Positions 15,753 to 23,605 of a stretch of DNA of 64,000 nucleotides are shown here, piece by piece (positions within the stretch are counted from its first letter, which is position 1; each line of letters starts with the position of its first letter). Below the pieces are notes generated by a model. The model was not told the origin of the DNA. It searched no databases and worked only from the letters and a program-made list of their open reading frames with translations. Location: positions 186,001 through 250,000 of the forward strand of contig NZ_AP014879.1 in the NCBI RefSeq assembly GCF_002355735.1. Reading direction: 5' to 3'. Source of the DNA: Sulfuricaulis limicola (GTDB lineage Bacteria > Pseudomonadota > Gammaproteobacteria > Acidiferrobacterales > Sulfurifustaceae). The position numbers and the translations under genes were made by a program.

Positions 15753-16571
15753 TCAGCGCGCGGGTGCCGGCACGGTGCCCGCTGGCGGCTCTGCCTCCCC
15801 ATACTTGCGCTGGTACCAGAACAGCCCCAGACGCTCGCGCAGGGCGTTGCTGCTCAAGCGCAGGCCGTAGGCGGACGGGAAATATCCCAGTGTTTCGCGG
15901 TCTTCCTTGTTGAGCGTGGTGAATCCCATGGGCGCGGGGACAGTGCTGAGCCCCTGATTTTCGAACGCCCACACGGCGCGCGGCATGTGCGCCGCGTGGG
16001 TGACGAGATAGACGCGTCGCACCCCTGCCTCCGCCAGCATGAGTTTCGTGTATCGGGCGTTTTCATAGGTATTGGCGGATTTGTTTTCCACCCATTTGAC
16101 CTGGACCCGGAAGTCGCTCGCCAATGAAGCCTGCATCAGCTCGGCTTCCGACAGCGCCTCGCCGTAGGGACGCCCGCCGCTGACCAGGATCGGCAGGCCG
16201 GTGAGGCGGTGCAGCCAGGCGCCGTAACGCAGGCGCTCCAGTGCCAGCGTATTCACGCTGTCGCCGCCCCCGTATTCCGGGGCCTCGGTGTAACGGCCAC
16301 CGCCCAGGATGACGATGGCGCCGGGCAGCGCGCCGGTGTCGGTTGCCGCCGGCAGCCGCAGCGGCGGGAAGCGGGATTCGATGCCCCGCATCAACTGGTG
16401 GCCGGTCAACGGCAGGCTCAGCACCAGCAACGCGCCGGTGCTGGCGAGCACGATGAGGCTCCCGAACAGTTGCCAGCGGATCTGGATGAGAAATCCGAGC
16501 AGGGCAATGACGATGATGATGCCCGGGGGCAGCAGGAACAGCGCCTGGATTTTGGGCAGGATGTCGACCAC
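15753..16571 (-). CDS. YdcF/ElyC-like DUF218 membrane protein
   Basis: About 272 residues from GTG 16571, 5 nt after the lipA stop; the open frame extends upstream into lipA. Two N-terminal membrane helices (PPGIIIVIALLGFLI, LIVLASTGALLVLSLPL) are followed by a periplasmic DUF218 domain with GAIVILGGGR, LPILVSGGRPYGEA, ENKSANTYENA and VYLVTHAAHMPRAVWAFENQ. ElyC/SanA relatives support envelope integrity and peptidoglycan-precursor handling. Last gene of the minus-strand cell-wall/lipoate block. Confidence 0.87.
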   Translation of the reverse strand: MVDILPKIQALFLLPPGIIIVIALLGFLIQIRWQLFGSLIVLASTGALLVLSLPLTGHQLMRGIESRFPPLRLPAATDTGALPGAIVILGGGRYTEAPEYGGGDSVNTLALERLRYGAWLHRLTGLPILVSGGRPYGEALSEAELMQASLASDFRVQVKWVENKSANTYENARYTKLMLAEAGVRRVYLVTHAAHMPRAVWAFENQGLSTVPAPMGFTTLNKEDRETLGYFPSAYGLRLSSNALRERLGLFWYQRKYGEAEPPAGTVPAPAR

Positions 16572-16575
16572 GTGG

Positions 16576-17532
16576 TCAGAAGGAGTGTCCGGCCGCCTGC
16601 TGTTCGGCGTGATAGGAGGAACGCACCATCGGGCCGCTGGCGACATTGCGGAAACCCATGGCGCGCGCGGCCGCGGCGAACTCGTCGAACTCCGCCGGCG
16701 TCACGAAGCGCGTCACCGGCAGGTGATGCCGGCTTGGCTGCAGGTACTGGCCGACCGTGAGCAGCTCGCAGCCGTGATCGCGCAGGTCACGCATCACTTC
16801 CAGAATTTCCTCGTTGGTCTCGCCGAGGCCCACCATCAGGCCGGACTTGGTCGGGACGCCGGGATGATATTCCCGGAAGCGACGCAGCAGTTCCAGCGAG
16901 TGCCGGTAGTCGGCGCCCGGGCGCGCGGCCTTGTACAGGCGCGGCACGGTTTCCAGATTGTGGTTGAACACGTCCGGCAGCGCCGCGCCCAGCGCCTCGA
17001 GCGCCACGTCCATCCGGCCGCGGAAATCCGGCACCAGCACCTCGATCGAGGTGGCGGGCGTGTGCCGGCGCACGGCGTTGATGCAGGCGGCGAAATGCGC
17101 CGCGCCGCCGTCACGCAGATCGTCGCGATCGACCGAGGTGATGACCACGAACTTAAGTTTCATTTCAGAAATCGCGCGCGCCAGATTCTCCGGCTCGTCG
17201 GTGTCGAGCGGCAGCGGCCGGCCGTGGGCCACGTCGCAGAACGGGCAGCGGCGCGTGCACAACCGGCCCATGATCATGAAGGTGGCGGTGCCGTGACTGA
17301 AGCATTCGCCCAGATTCGGGCACGAGGCCTCTTCGCACACCGTGTGCAGCGCGTGCGCGCGCAGCAGGTGCTTCAGGCGGCCGACCTCGGGATGGGTCGG
17401 GGCCTTGGCGCGGATCCAGGCCGGTTTGCGCGGCAGCTCCGCCTGCGGCGCGATCTTGATGGGAATGCGCGCGGTTTTGGCCGCGCCCTTCTGGTCGATC
17501 GGCGCGTGTGACGGCAATTTGTCCTTGTCCAC
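16576..17532 (-). CDS. lipA: Lipoyl synthase
   Basis: A 318-residue radical SAM enzyme that inserts two sulfurs into protein-bound octanoate. The auxiliary cluster motif Cys66-x4-Cys71-x5-Cys77 ([12 protein letters not shown]) and the radical SAM motif Cys92-x3-Cys96-x2-Cys99 (CTRRCPFC) are complete. The family ending VRSSYHAEQ is present, with its conserved Arg-Ser-Ser. It lies 5 nt after lipB, so the pair is co-translated. Confidence 0.98.
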   Translation of the reverse strand: MDKDKLPSHAPIDQKGAAKTARIPIKIAPQAELPRKPAWIRAKAPTHPEVGRLKHLLRAHALHTVCEEASCPNLGECFSHGTATFMIMGRLCTRRCPFCDVAHGRPLPLDTDEPENLARAISEMKLKFVVITSVDRDDLRDGGAAHFAACINAVRRHTPATSIEVLVPDFRGRMDVALEALGAALPDVFNHNLETVPRLYKAARPGADYRHSLELLRRFREYHPGVPTKSGLMVGLGETNEEILEVMRDLRDHGCELLTVGQYLQPSRHHLPVTRFVTPAEFDEFAAAARAMGFRNVASGPMVRSSYHAEQQAAGHSF

Positions 17533-17537
17533 GGTGT

Positions 17538-18221
17538 TTACAAAGACTCGACTGGGGGTTTGTCCGGTGACGGATGGCAGTCAGTATAACCCAGCTCGCC
17601 AGTCAGTTTCCCGGCCAGCTCCTGGCCGATGGTTATAAGGTCGGCGCGTACGCCCAGATCTGCCAGCTGCGTAACCGGTTGGCCGGGATAACCGCAGGGA
17701 TCGATGCGGGAAAAGGGCGAGAGATCCATGTCGATATTGAGCGCCAGACCGTGATAACTGCATCCCCGCTTCACGCGCAGGCCGAGCGAGGCGATTTTGC
17801 CTTGCGCGGTGTAAACGCCGGGCGCGCCCACGCGCCGTTCGCCGTGGATTCCATGGTCAGCCAGCAGTTCGATGACGGACTGTTCCAGCGCGGTGACCAG
17901 ACGTTTAGGCCCCCAACCGCGGCGTTGCAGGTCCCTGAGAATGTAAGCCACGAGCTGCCCCGGTCCGTGATAGGTGATGTCGCCGCCGCGATCAGTGTAC
18001 GCCAACGGGATGTCGCCGATATGCGTGCGCGTGCCGTCGCGGCCCTTGAGGCCCATGGTGAACACCGGCAGGTGTTCCAGCAGCCATATCTCGTCCGGCG
18101 TTTGCGGCGTGCGCGCCGCGGTGAAGTCCTGCATGGCGCTGAATGCCTTCGCGTAGTCCACGCGCCCGAGCAAGCGCAGCGTCACGCTGTCAGCCGGTGC
18201 CACGTGGCGTGCCGCGCGCAT
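17538..18221 (-). CDS. lipB: Octanoyl-[acyl carrier protein]:protein octanoyltransferase
   Basis: A 227-residue enzyme that moves octanoate from ACP to lipoate-dependent enzymes, the step before LipA. It has the substrate loop [15 protein letters not shown] and the Lys142/Cys176 dyad ([13 protein letters not shown] and RIDPCGYPG). Length is normal. Its start overlaps the stop of the aminotransferase gene by one base, so dat-lipB-lipA is a coupled set. Confidence 0.97.
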   Translation of the reverse strand: MRAARHVAPADSVTLRLLGRVDYAKAFSAMQDFTAARTPQTPDEIWLLEHLPVFTMGLKGRDGTRTHIGDIPLAYTDRGGDITYHGPGQLVAYILRDLQRRGWGPKRLVTALEQSVIELLADHGIHGERRVGAPGVYTAQGKIASLGLRVKRGCSYHGLALNIDMDLSPFSRIDPCGYPGQPVTQLADLGVRADLITIGQELAGKLTGELGYTDCHPSPDKPPVESL

Positions 18222-19087
18222 CAGTTCACCTGCCCCCGGATGAAGGCCTGTTTGTATTCTTTATAGAGCGCGAACATTTTGGCGTGCATCGGCCCCGGTT
18301 TGCCGTCGCCCACCGGCTTGCCGTCGATGCGCGTGATCGGCAGGATTTCCTTGGTCGAGCTGGTCAGCCATACCTCGTCCGCGGACGACAGCATTTCAAT
18401 TTTTACCGGCAGCTCATCGCAGGGAATGCCCTTGGCGTGCGCGATCTCGACCACCAGGTCGCGCGTGATGCCGGGCAGGATGAAGGGCCCCTTGGGGGCC
18501 GTCACCAGACGACCGTTTTTGACGATGAAGATGTTGCTGGCCGCGCCCTCGGTGACGACGCCGTCGCGCACCAGAATCGCCTCCGCCGCGCCCTGGTCGA
18601 TCGCCTGCTGCCGCAGCAGCGCATTGGCCAGCAGCGCGATGGCCTTGATGTCGCAGCGCTGCCAGCGGATGTCGGCCGTCGTTACCGCCGCCACGCCCTG
18701 CGCCAGATGCTCCGGCGGGGAATATTTCAGCGGCTGGGCGTAGGCGAACACCGTCGGCGTGATGTTGGGCGGAAAGGCGTGGTCGCGCGGCGCGACGCCG
18801 CGCGTGACCTGCAAATAGATGGACTGATCGCCGCTTCCCGCCGCCAACAGGCGCGTAAAAATATCGTTCCATTCCATCGGCGTGTGCGGATTGCGCAGGC
18901 GGATGGCGGAGAGACTTGCGTCCAGGCGCGCCAGATGATGCGACAGGCGGAACAGCCGGCCGCCGAAAACCGGAATCACTTCGTAGACGCCGTCGCCGAA
19001 AATAAATCCGCGATCGAAGACCGATACCCGGGCCTGGTCGGGCGGGAGAAACTCGCCGTTGAGATATACCTGTGTCAGGTTTGCCAT
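18221..19087 (-). CDS. dat: D-amino-acid aminotransferase (class IV PLP)
   Basis: A 288-residue fold-type IV PLP enzyme. It has VYLNGEFLPPDQARVSVFDRG at the N-terminus, the PLP lysine Lys148 (QRCDIKAIALLANALLRQQA), VVTEGAASNIFIVKNG with its conserved Glu, and LPGITRDLVVEIA. This pattern, and the place between dacA and lipB, suggest D-alanine aminotransferase supplying D-Ala/D-Glu for peptidoglycan. Branched-chain aminotransferase is the alternative but is usually longer. Confidence 0.88.
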   Translation of the reverse strand: MANLTQVYLNGEFLPPDQARVSVFDRGFIFGDGVYEVIPVFGGRLFRLSHHLARLDASLSAIRLRNPHTPMEWNDIFTRLLAAGSGDQSIYLQVTRGVAPRDHAFPPNITPTVFAYAQPLKYSPPEHLAQGVAAVTTADIRWQRCDIKAIALLANALLRQQAIDQGAAEAILVRDGVVTEGAASNIFIVKNGRLVTAPKGPFILPGITRDLVVEIAHAKGIPCDELPVKIEMLSSADEVWLTSSTKEILPITRIDGKPVGDGKPGPMHAKMFALYKEYKQAFIRGQVN

Positions 19088-19153
19088 GTGCGAAAACAGC
19101 AGACCGCCGCAGCGCTTCTGCCTTGACTCCTCAAAATGGGATTGGGTGAAACG

Positions 19154-20326
19154 TTACTGTAACCAGAGTTGGACTCTGTCGATAGTGCGCTGCAGGATAT
19201 TGCCGGTGCCGATCGCCTGCAGCGCCACCAGGGGGTATTCCGCGTACGGCTGCCGATCCAGGTCGAGCGCCAGCGTGCCCATGACCTGCCCCTGTTGCAC
19301 CGGCGCCGCCAGTTCCTGTCGCACCACCAGGCGGGCATGCAGCTTTTCGTGCCAGCCGCGGGGCAGCGTCAGGAACAGGTTCTGGCGCACGCCCAGGGGA
19401 AGCATGGACTGGTCGCCCATCCACAGGCGTACCCGCAGGGCCGGGACATCGGCGGCGTACAGCAGGCGCGTTTCGAAATGACGGAACCCGTGTTCCAGGA
19501 GTTTCTGGCCGGCGCTCACCCGGGCGGCGTCGTCGCGGGCGCCGAGCACCGTGGCGATCAGGCGCATGCCGTCGCGGTTGGCCGAGGCGCTGAGACAGAA
19601 TCCCGCCCCCCGGGTGTGGCCGGTTTTCACGCCGTCCACATGCGGGTCGCGCCACAGCAGCGCATTGTGATTGTGCTGGGTGATATCGAGATAGGTGAGC
19701 TCCTTCAGCGCGAACCACCCGTAATATTCGGGAAAATCCCGGATCAGGGCCGAGGTCAGGCGGGCCAGATCGTGTGCGGTGGATACCTGGCCCGGTTCGT
19801 CCTGGCCCGTGGCATTCACGAACGAAGTTTTTTCCAGTCCGAGTGCGCGCGCCGCCAGGTTCATTTCCATGACGAAGCTGGCCTCGTTTTTCGCCGCGTG
19901 TTCCGCGAGGGCGACGGCCGCGTCATTGGCGGAAACCACGATCATGCCCCGCAACAGTTCTTCCGCGCGCGCCGTGGTGCCGGGGCGCAGGAACAGTCGC
20001 GCCCCATTGGTTTTGACGGCCTGTGGGCTGATGGCGACATCATCATCGAGCCGCAGTTTGCCGGCCTTCAGTTTCGCGAACAGCACATAGGCCGTCATGA
20101 GCTTGGTGAGGCTGGCGGGAGCAAGCGCCTTGTCGCCGTTGCGTTCCGCCAGCACCTGACCGCTGTGGTGGTCCATGAGTACCCAGGCCGGCGCCGCGAT
20201 CTCCGGCGGGGGTATCTCGGGAGGCGCCGCTACAGCCACTCGACTGCATAACAGGCAAACAAATGCTGTATAAAACAAAAGCGAATGGACAGGATTCACA
20301 GGATTAACAGGATTTCTTGTTCGCAA
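19154..20326 (-). CDS. dacA: D-alanyl-D-alanine carboxypeptidase (PBP5/6 type)
   Basis: A 390-residue penicillin-binding protein that trims pentapeptides. The three active-site motifs are Ser72-x-x-Lys75 (ASLTK), Ser-Ala-Asn (VVSANDAAVALAEHA) and Lys-Thr-Gly (GVKTGHTRGAG). The PBP5 C-terminal domain follows, ending in an amphipathic helix (LQRTIDRVQLWLQ) that anchors it to the inner membrane. The start is unusual: there is no ATG before the signal peptide. TTG at 20326 has an AGGA 9 nt upstream; GTG 20299 is an alternative. Both lie in a CCTGTNAAT repeat, so the first residues read Asn-Pro-Val three times. Confidence 0.95.
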   Translation of the reverse strand: MRTRNPVNPVNPVHSLLFYTAFVCLLCSRVAVAAPPEIPPPEIAAPAWVLMDHHSGQVLAERNGDKALAPASLTKLMTAYVLFAKLKAGKLRLDDDVAISPQAVKTNGARLFLRPGTTARAEELLRGMIVVSANDAAVALAEHAAKNEASFVMEMNLAARALGLEKTSFVNATGQDEPGQVSTAHDLARLTSALIRDFPEYYGWFALKELTYLDITQHNHNALLWRDPHVDGVKTGHTRGAGFCLSASANRDGMRLIATVLGARDDAARVSAGQKLLEHGFRHFETRLLYAADVPALRVRLWMGDQSMLPLGVRQNLFLTLPRGWHEKLHARLVVRQELAAPVQQGQVMGTLALDLDRQPYAEYPLVALQAIGTGNILQRTIDRVQLWLQ

Positions 20327-20373
20327 GATTTTTAATCCTGTAAATCCTGTAAATCCTGTTAATCCTGTCTATT
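20286..20373. repeat. CCTGTNAAT / ACAGGATT repeat array
   Basis: Short units fall in two arms around a core at about 20313-20330. The left arm has ACAGGATT three times (20289-20313, last unit incomplete). The right arm has AATCCTGT four times (20333-20369), so the arms are inverted with respect to each other and could fold into a hairpin. The array covers the rlpA-dacA gap and the first codons of dacA, and supplies the AGGA ribosome site. Such arrays are common extragenic repeats in proteobacteria. Confidence 0.75.
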
Positions 20374-20389
20374 GATTTTTTCAGTAATT

Positions 20390-21259
20390 TCACTCGACCA
20401 CGATGCGGGCGTCACGGATGCCGAGCTGCGCGGCGCGTTCCGTCAGGCGGTCGCCTTCCTCCACGCTGGCCAGCGGCCCGATGCGCACGCGGTAGACCGG
20501 CGCGGCATCCGTGCCGCCGCTGGTTTGGGAAGACTGGACGAATATCGGCCGCAGCGCCTCGCGTTCGAGGCGGTCGCGCAGGCTGACGGCGTTCTCCCGC
20601 TGCGCGAACGCCCCCACTTGCAGATAGAGTTTCGGATTCGCCGCCGGTGCCGGGGCCACGGATATTTCCTCGGCCGCCGCGGCCGGCGGGATGATCTGGA
20701 GCGGATAGGTCTTGACCACCTGCGTCGCGGGCTCGCCGGGACCGACGGCCTCGATCTCGACGACACCGGTGCCGGTGCCGAGAATGCCGAGCCTGGCGGC
20801 CGCGGCGTAGGAAAGATCGATCAGGCGGTTGTGCAGAAACGGCCCGCGGTCATTGACGCGCACGACCACGGAGCGGTCATTCTGCAGGTTACGCACGCGC
20901 ACGTAGGATGGCAGCGGCAGTGTCTTGTGCGCCGCGGTCATGGCGTACATGTCGTAGGGTTCGCCGCTCGAGGTGCGCTTGCCGTGAAATTTCTTTCCAT
21001 ACCAGGAGGCGACGCCGCGCTCGCGGTAACCGCCGGTATCCGCCAGCGGCGTGTAGGTGACGCCATAGACCGAATAGGGGTTGTTGCCGGAGGCGGAGCG
21101 GGGCTCGTCCTTCGGCACCGCGTCCGGAATATTCGCGATGTCGGCCGGCGGGCTGGTCTCGGGACCATCGTCTTCGTAATAGCCGCCGGGACGCGAGAGC
21201 GTGCCGCAGGCGGAAAGCAGCAGCAGTAATGGAATCAACAGCAACCAGCGTGAGGTCAT
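20390..21259 (-). CDS. rlpA: Septal-ring lytic transglycosylase RlpA
   Basis: A 289-residue lipoprotein (lipobox LLSACG, Cys18). The double-psi beta-barrel domain (about 80-170) has the family motifs GVASWYGKKFHGKRTSSGEP, MTAAHKTLPLPS and VVVRVNDRGPFLHNRLIDLS, with the catalytic Asp and His. A C-terminal SPOR domain (about 210-285: YLQVGAFAQRENAVSLRDRL) binds denuded septal glycan. It cleaves stem-peptide-free glycan at the division site. Start overlaps the mltB stop by 4 nt. Confidence 0.96.
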   Translation of the reverse strand: MTSRWLLLIPLLLLLSACGTLSRPGGYYEDDGPETSPPADIANIPDAVPKDEPRSASGNNPYSVYGVTYTPLADTGGYRERGVASWYGKKFHGKRTSSGEPYDMYAMTAAHKTLPLPSYVRVRNLQNDRSVVVRVNDRGPFLHNRLIDLSYAAAARLGILGTGTGVVEIEAVGPGEPATQVVKTYPLQIIPPAAAAEEISVAPAPAANPKLYLQVGAFAQRENAVSLRDRLEREALRPIFVQSSQTSGGTDAAPVYRVRIGPLASVEEGDRLTERAAQLGIRDARIVVE

Positions 21260-22266
21260 GATGACGGATTTTCCTCCATGCGTCGGCGTATCAGCTCGCC
21301 CAGCTCGACCACCGCCATGGCATAGCGTTTGTTGAGATTATAACGGGTGATGGCGTAAAAATTGTCGTATCCCAGCCGGTATACGGGTCCGTTCTCGCCT
21401 TCCAGCGAGATGAGCGCGGCACGCCGCCCGGGATCGTCGCGCCGGAGCGGAAAAACACCGTAATCCGCCAATTGGCGCACGGACAGGGACGGTTTCAAAC
21501 CGAGCTTTTCGACCCAGAAATGCAGCGAGCCTTTGAGGCGCGCCTCGCCGATCACCGGCGCGCCCGGCTGCCAGCCATGGCGGTGGAGGTAATGCGCCAC
21601 GCTGCCGATGGCATCCACGGGATTGTCCAGCAGGTCGCGTTTGCCGTCGCCGTCGAAATCAACCGCCAGCCGGCGGTAACTGCTGGGCATGAATTGCGGC
21701 AGGCCCATGGCCCCGGCGTAAGAGCCCTTGACGCGGCAGGCATCGAGGCCGGTCTCGCGCGTCAGCAGCAGGAATTCCTCCAGCTCCTTGCGAAAAAAGT
21801 CCGCGCGCGGCGGGTACTGGAGCGTCAGCGTGGTCAGCGCGTCGAGGATCGGATAATTGCCCGCGTTGCGCCCGTAGCGGGTTTCCACCCCGATGATCGC
21901 AACGATGATTTCGGGCGCGACGCCGTATTGCTCCTGCGCGCGCGAAATATCCCTGGCATATTCCTTCCAGAAGCGGACGCCACGCTGCGCGCCGTCCTCG
22001 GTCACGAAGCTTTTGCGGTACTCGTACCATGGCAGCAGTTCCCGCGGACGCTCCATGGCCTCAATGATGTCGGGACGGATGGTGGCGCAGCGAAAAACCT
22101 GTTTCAGCTCTTTGGCGGAAAAACCGTGCTTCTCGCCCATCTCGGCGGCGAAGCTGCGAAGCGCGGGGTATTTGGCCAGGTTGAGCGCCTGCGCCACGGG
22201 GGAAATCGCCAGGATTGCCAGGGCAGCGCAAATAATCGGCAATCTTCCCGGGCGGGCGGAATACAT
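21256..22266 (-). CDS. mltB: Membrane-bound lytic murein transglycosylase B
   Basis: A 336-residue exported protein. The signal peptide ends near AQA (residue 27); there is no lipobox Cys, so this member is probably soluble in the periplasm. The catalytic Glu128 is in VAIIGVETRYGRNAG. Other family segments are YAGAMGLPQFMPSSYR, AVDFDGDGKRDL and VDAIGSVAHYLHRHGW. It cleaves peptidoglycan to anhydro-muropeptides. Confidence 0.95.
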   Translation of the reverse strand: MYSARPGRLPIICAALAILAISPVAQALNLAKYPALRSFAAEMGEKHGFSAKELKQVFRCATIRPDIIEAMERPRELLPWYEYRKSFVTEDGAQRGVRFWKEYARDISRAQEQYGVAPEIIVAIIGVETRYGRNAGNYPILDALTTLTLQYPPRADFFRKELEEFLLLTRETGLDACRVKGSYAGAMGLPQFMPSSYRRLAVDFDGDGKRDLLDNPVDAIGSVAHYLHRHGWQPGAPVIGEARLKGSLHFWVEKLGLKPSLSVRQLADYGVFPLRRDDPGRRAALISLEGENGPVYRLGYDNFYAITRYNLNKRYAMAVVELGELIRRRMEENPSS

Positions 22267-22278
22267 ATTAGTTAAATG

Positions 22279-23355
22279 TTATTCAGTGATCTTGCGATGC
22301 GTCTGGATGCTCATGATGATGCCGAACGCCGCCATGATCGTTACGATGGAAGTTCCGCCGTAGCTCATCACCGGCAGCGGCACGCCGACGATGGGCAGGA
22401 TGCCGGTGACCATGCCCATGTTCACGAAGAAATACAGGAAGAAGGTCAGGCTCAGACTCCCCGCCAGCAGGCGCGTGTACGTGTCCTTGGCGAGGTAGGC
22501 GATCAACAGGCCGCGCGCGACGATAATGGTGTAAATCGATAGCATCAACAGGCTGCCGAGCAGGCCGAACTCCTCCGCGTACACGGCGAAGATGAAGTCG
22601 GTGGAGGATTCCGGCAGGTAATCCAGATGCGCCTGGCTGGAATTGAGCCAGCCCTTGCCGTAGATGCCGCCGGAACCCACGGCGATCATGGCCTGGATGG
22701 TGTGATAACCGGTGCCGAGCGGATCGGCCTCCGGGTTGAACAGCGTGAGCACGCGCTGGCGCTGGTAATCGTGCAGGTGACCCCACGCGAACGGCGCGGC
22801 GATGGCGATGACGGTGAGCAGGGTGATGATCACGCGCCAGCGCATGCCTCCGAGGAACAGCACGAAGGTGCCGGCGCCGAACACGAGCAGTGCCGTGCCG
22901 AGATCGGGCTGCTTGAAGATCATGAAGGCGGGAATCGCCATGATGAGAAAACCCAGCGCCAGCTTCGGCAGCGTCGGTGGCAGGTTGCCGCGCGCGAGAA
23001 ACCACGCCAGCATCATCGGCACGCCCAGTTTCATGATCTCGGAAGGCTGAAACTGGAAAAAGCCGAGGTTCAGCCAGCGCTGCGCGCCCTTGCCGATCAC
23101 GCCGATGGCCAGCACCGCGATCAGCAGCAGCATGCCGGCGACGAAGATATAGGGCGACCATCGTTCCAGAATCTCGGGCCGTATCTGGGCCACGAACAGC
23201 AGCACGGTGAAGCCGAGCACCAGCCGCAGGAGATGGCCGAGAGTGGCGTCCAGGTCCTTGGCGCTGCCGCTGTAGACCACGAACAGGCTGATGGCCGCCA
23301 GCGCCAGCAGCGCGTAGAACAGGGTCTTGTCGAGATGCAGCCGTTCTATATTCAT
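22279..23355 (-). CDS. rodA: Peptidoglycan polymerase RodA (SEDS family)
   Basis: 358 residues from the ATG at 23355 (MNIERLHLDKT); the 40 upstream in-frame residues come from a repeat region. About ten membrane helices are visible. SEDS signatures are QPSEIMKLGVPMMLAWFL, FKQPDLGTALLVFGAGTFV (with the catalytic Asp), GTGYHTIQAMIAVGSGGIYG, LPESSTDFIFAVYAEEFG and LPVMSYGGTS. RodA polymerises glycan strands during elongation with its partner PBP2, encoded just upstream. Confidence 0.96.
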   Translation of the reverse strand: MNIERLHLDKTLFYALLALAAISLFVVYSGSAKDLDATLGHLLRLVLGFTVLLFVAQIRPEILERWSPYIFVAGMLLLIAVLAIGVIGKGAQRWLNLGFFQFQPSEIMKLGVPMMLAWFLARGNLPPTLPKLALGFLIMAIPAFMIFKQPDLGTALLVFGAGTFVLFLGGMRWRVIITLLTVIAIAAPFAWGHLHDYQRQRVLTLFNPEADPLGTGYHTIQAMIAVGSGGIYGKGWLNSSQAHLDYLPESSTDFIFAVYAEEFGLLGSLLMLSIYTIIVARGLLIAYLAKDTYTRLLAGSLSLTFFLYFFVNMGMVTGILPIVGVPLPVMSYGGTSIVTIMAAFGIIMSIQTHRKITE

Positions 23356-23405
23356 AAGATTTTGTAGCCGCTGATGAACGCGGGCAATTTTGTCGGGAAT
23401 GAAAA

Positions 23406-23473
23406 TTGGACAACGGAGCGCAGCGACGCTGGCCCGAGCGTTAGCGAGGGCGAGCGCCAGGGACGGCGCGAGC
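23406..23473. repeat. Dispersed repeat copy B, rodA-mrdA gap
   Basis: Begins TTGGAC and contains AGCGCAGCGACGCTGGCCC, GGGCGAGCGCC and GGCGCGAGC; same order as copy A at 14949-15023. It lies in the 250-nt gap between mrdA and rodA. Confidence 0.6.
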
Positions 23474-23475
23474 AT

Positions 23476-23536
23476 AAACGCAGATTAAAAGAAGCAACAA
23501 TCATTTCAATTATATAATCAGCGTTCATCTGCGTTT
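23476..23536. repeat. Inverted repeat AAACGCAGAT / ATCTGCGTTT
   Basis: AAACGCAGAT (23476-23485) and ATCTGCGTTT (23527-23536) are perfect reverse complements with a 41-nt AT-rich loop. A related GCTGATGAACGCGG lies at 23369-23382. Together with copy B it fills the mrdA-rodA gap, where no gene is seen. Confidence 0.65.
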
Positions 23537-23605
23537 GCATCCTTAGCTCCGTAATCGGCGCATCCCTGCGCCACTTCTATCTGCGGTTTCAGAAATATTA
23601 TTCAT

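Noticed and set aside
20286-20373. CRISPR-like array
   Set aside because: Units are 8-9 nt with no unique spacers, and are split into inverted arms; no cas gene is present.
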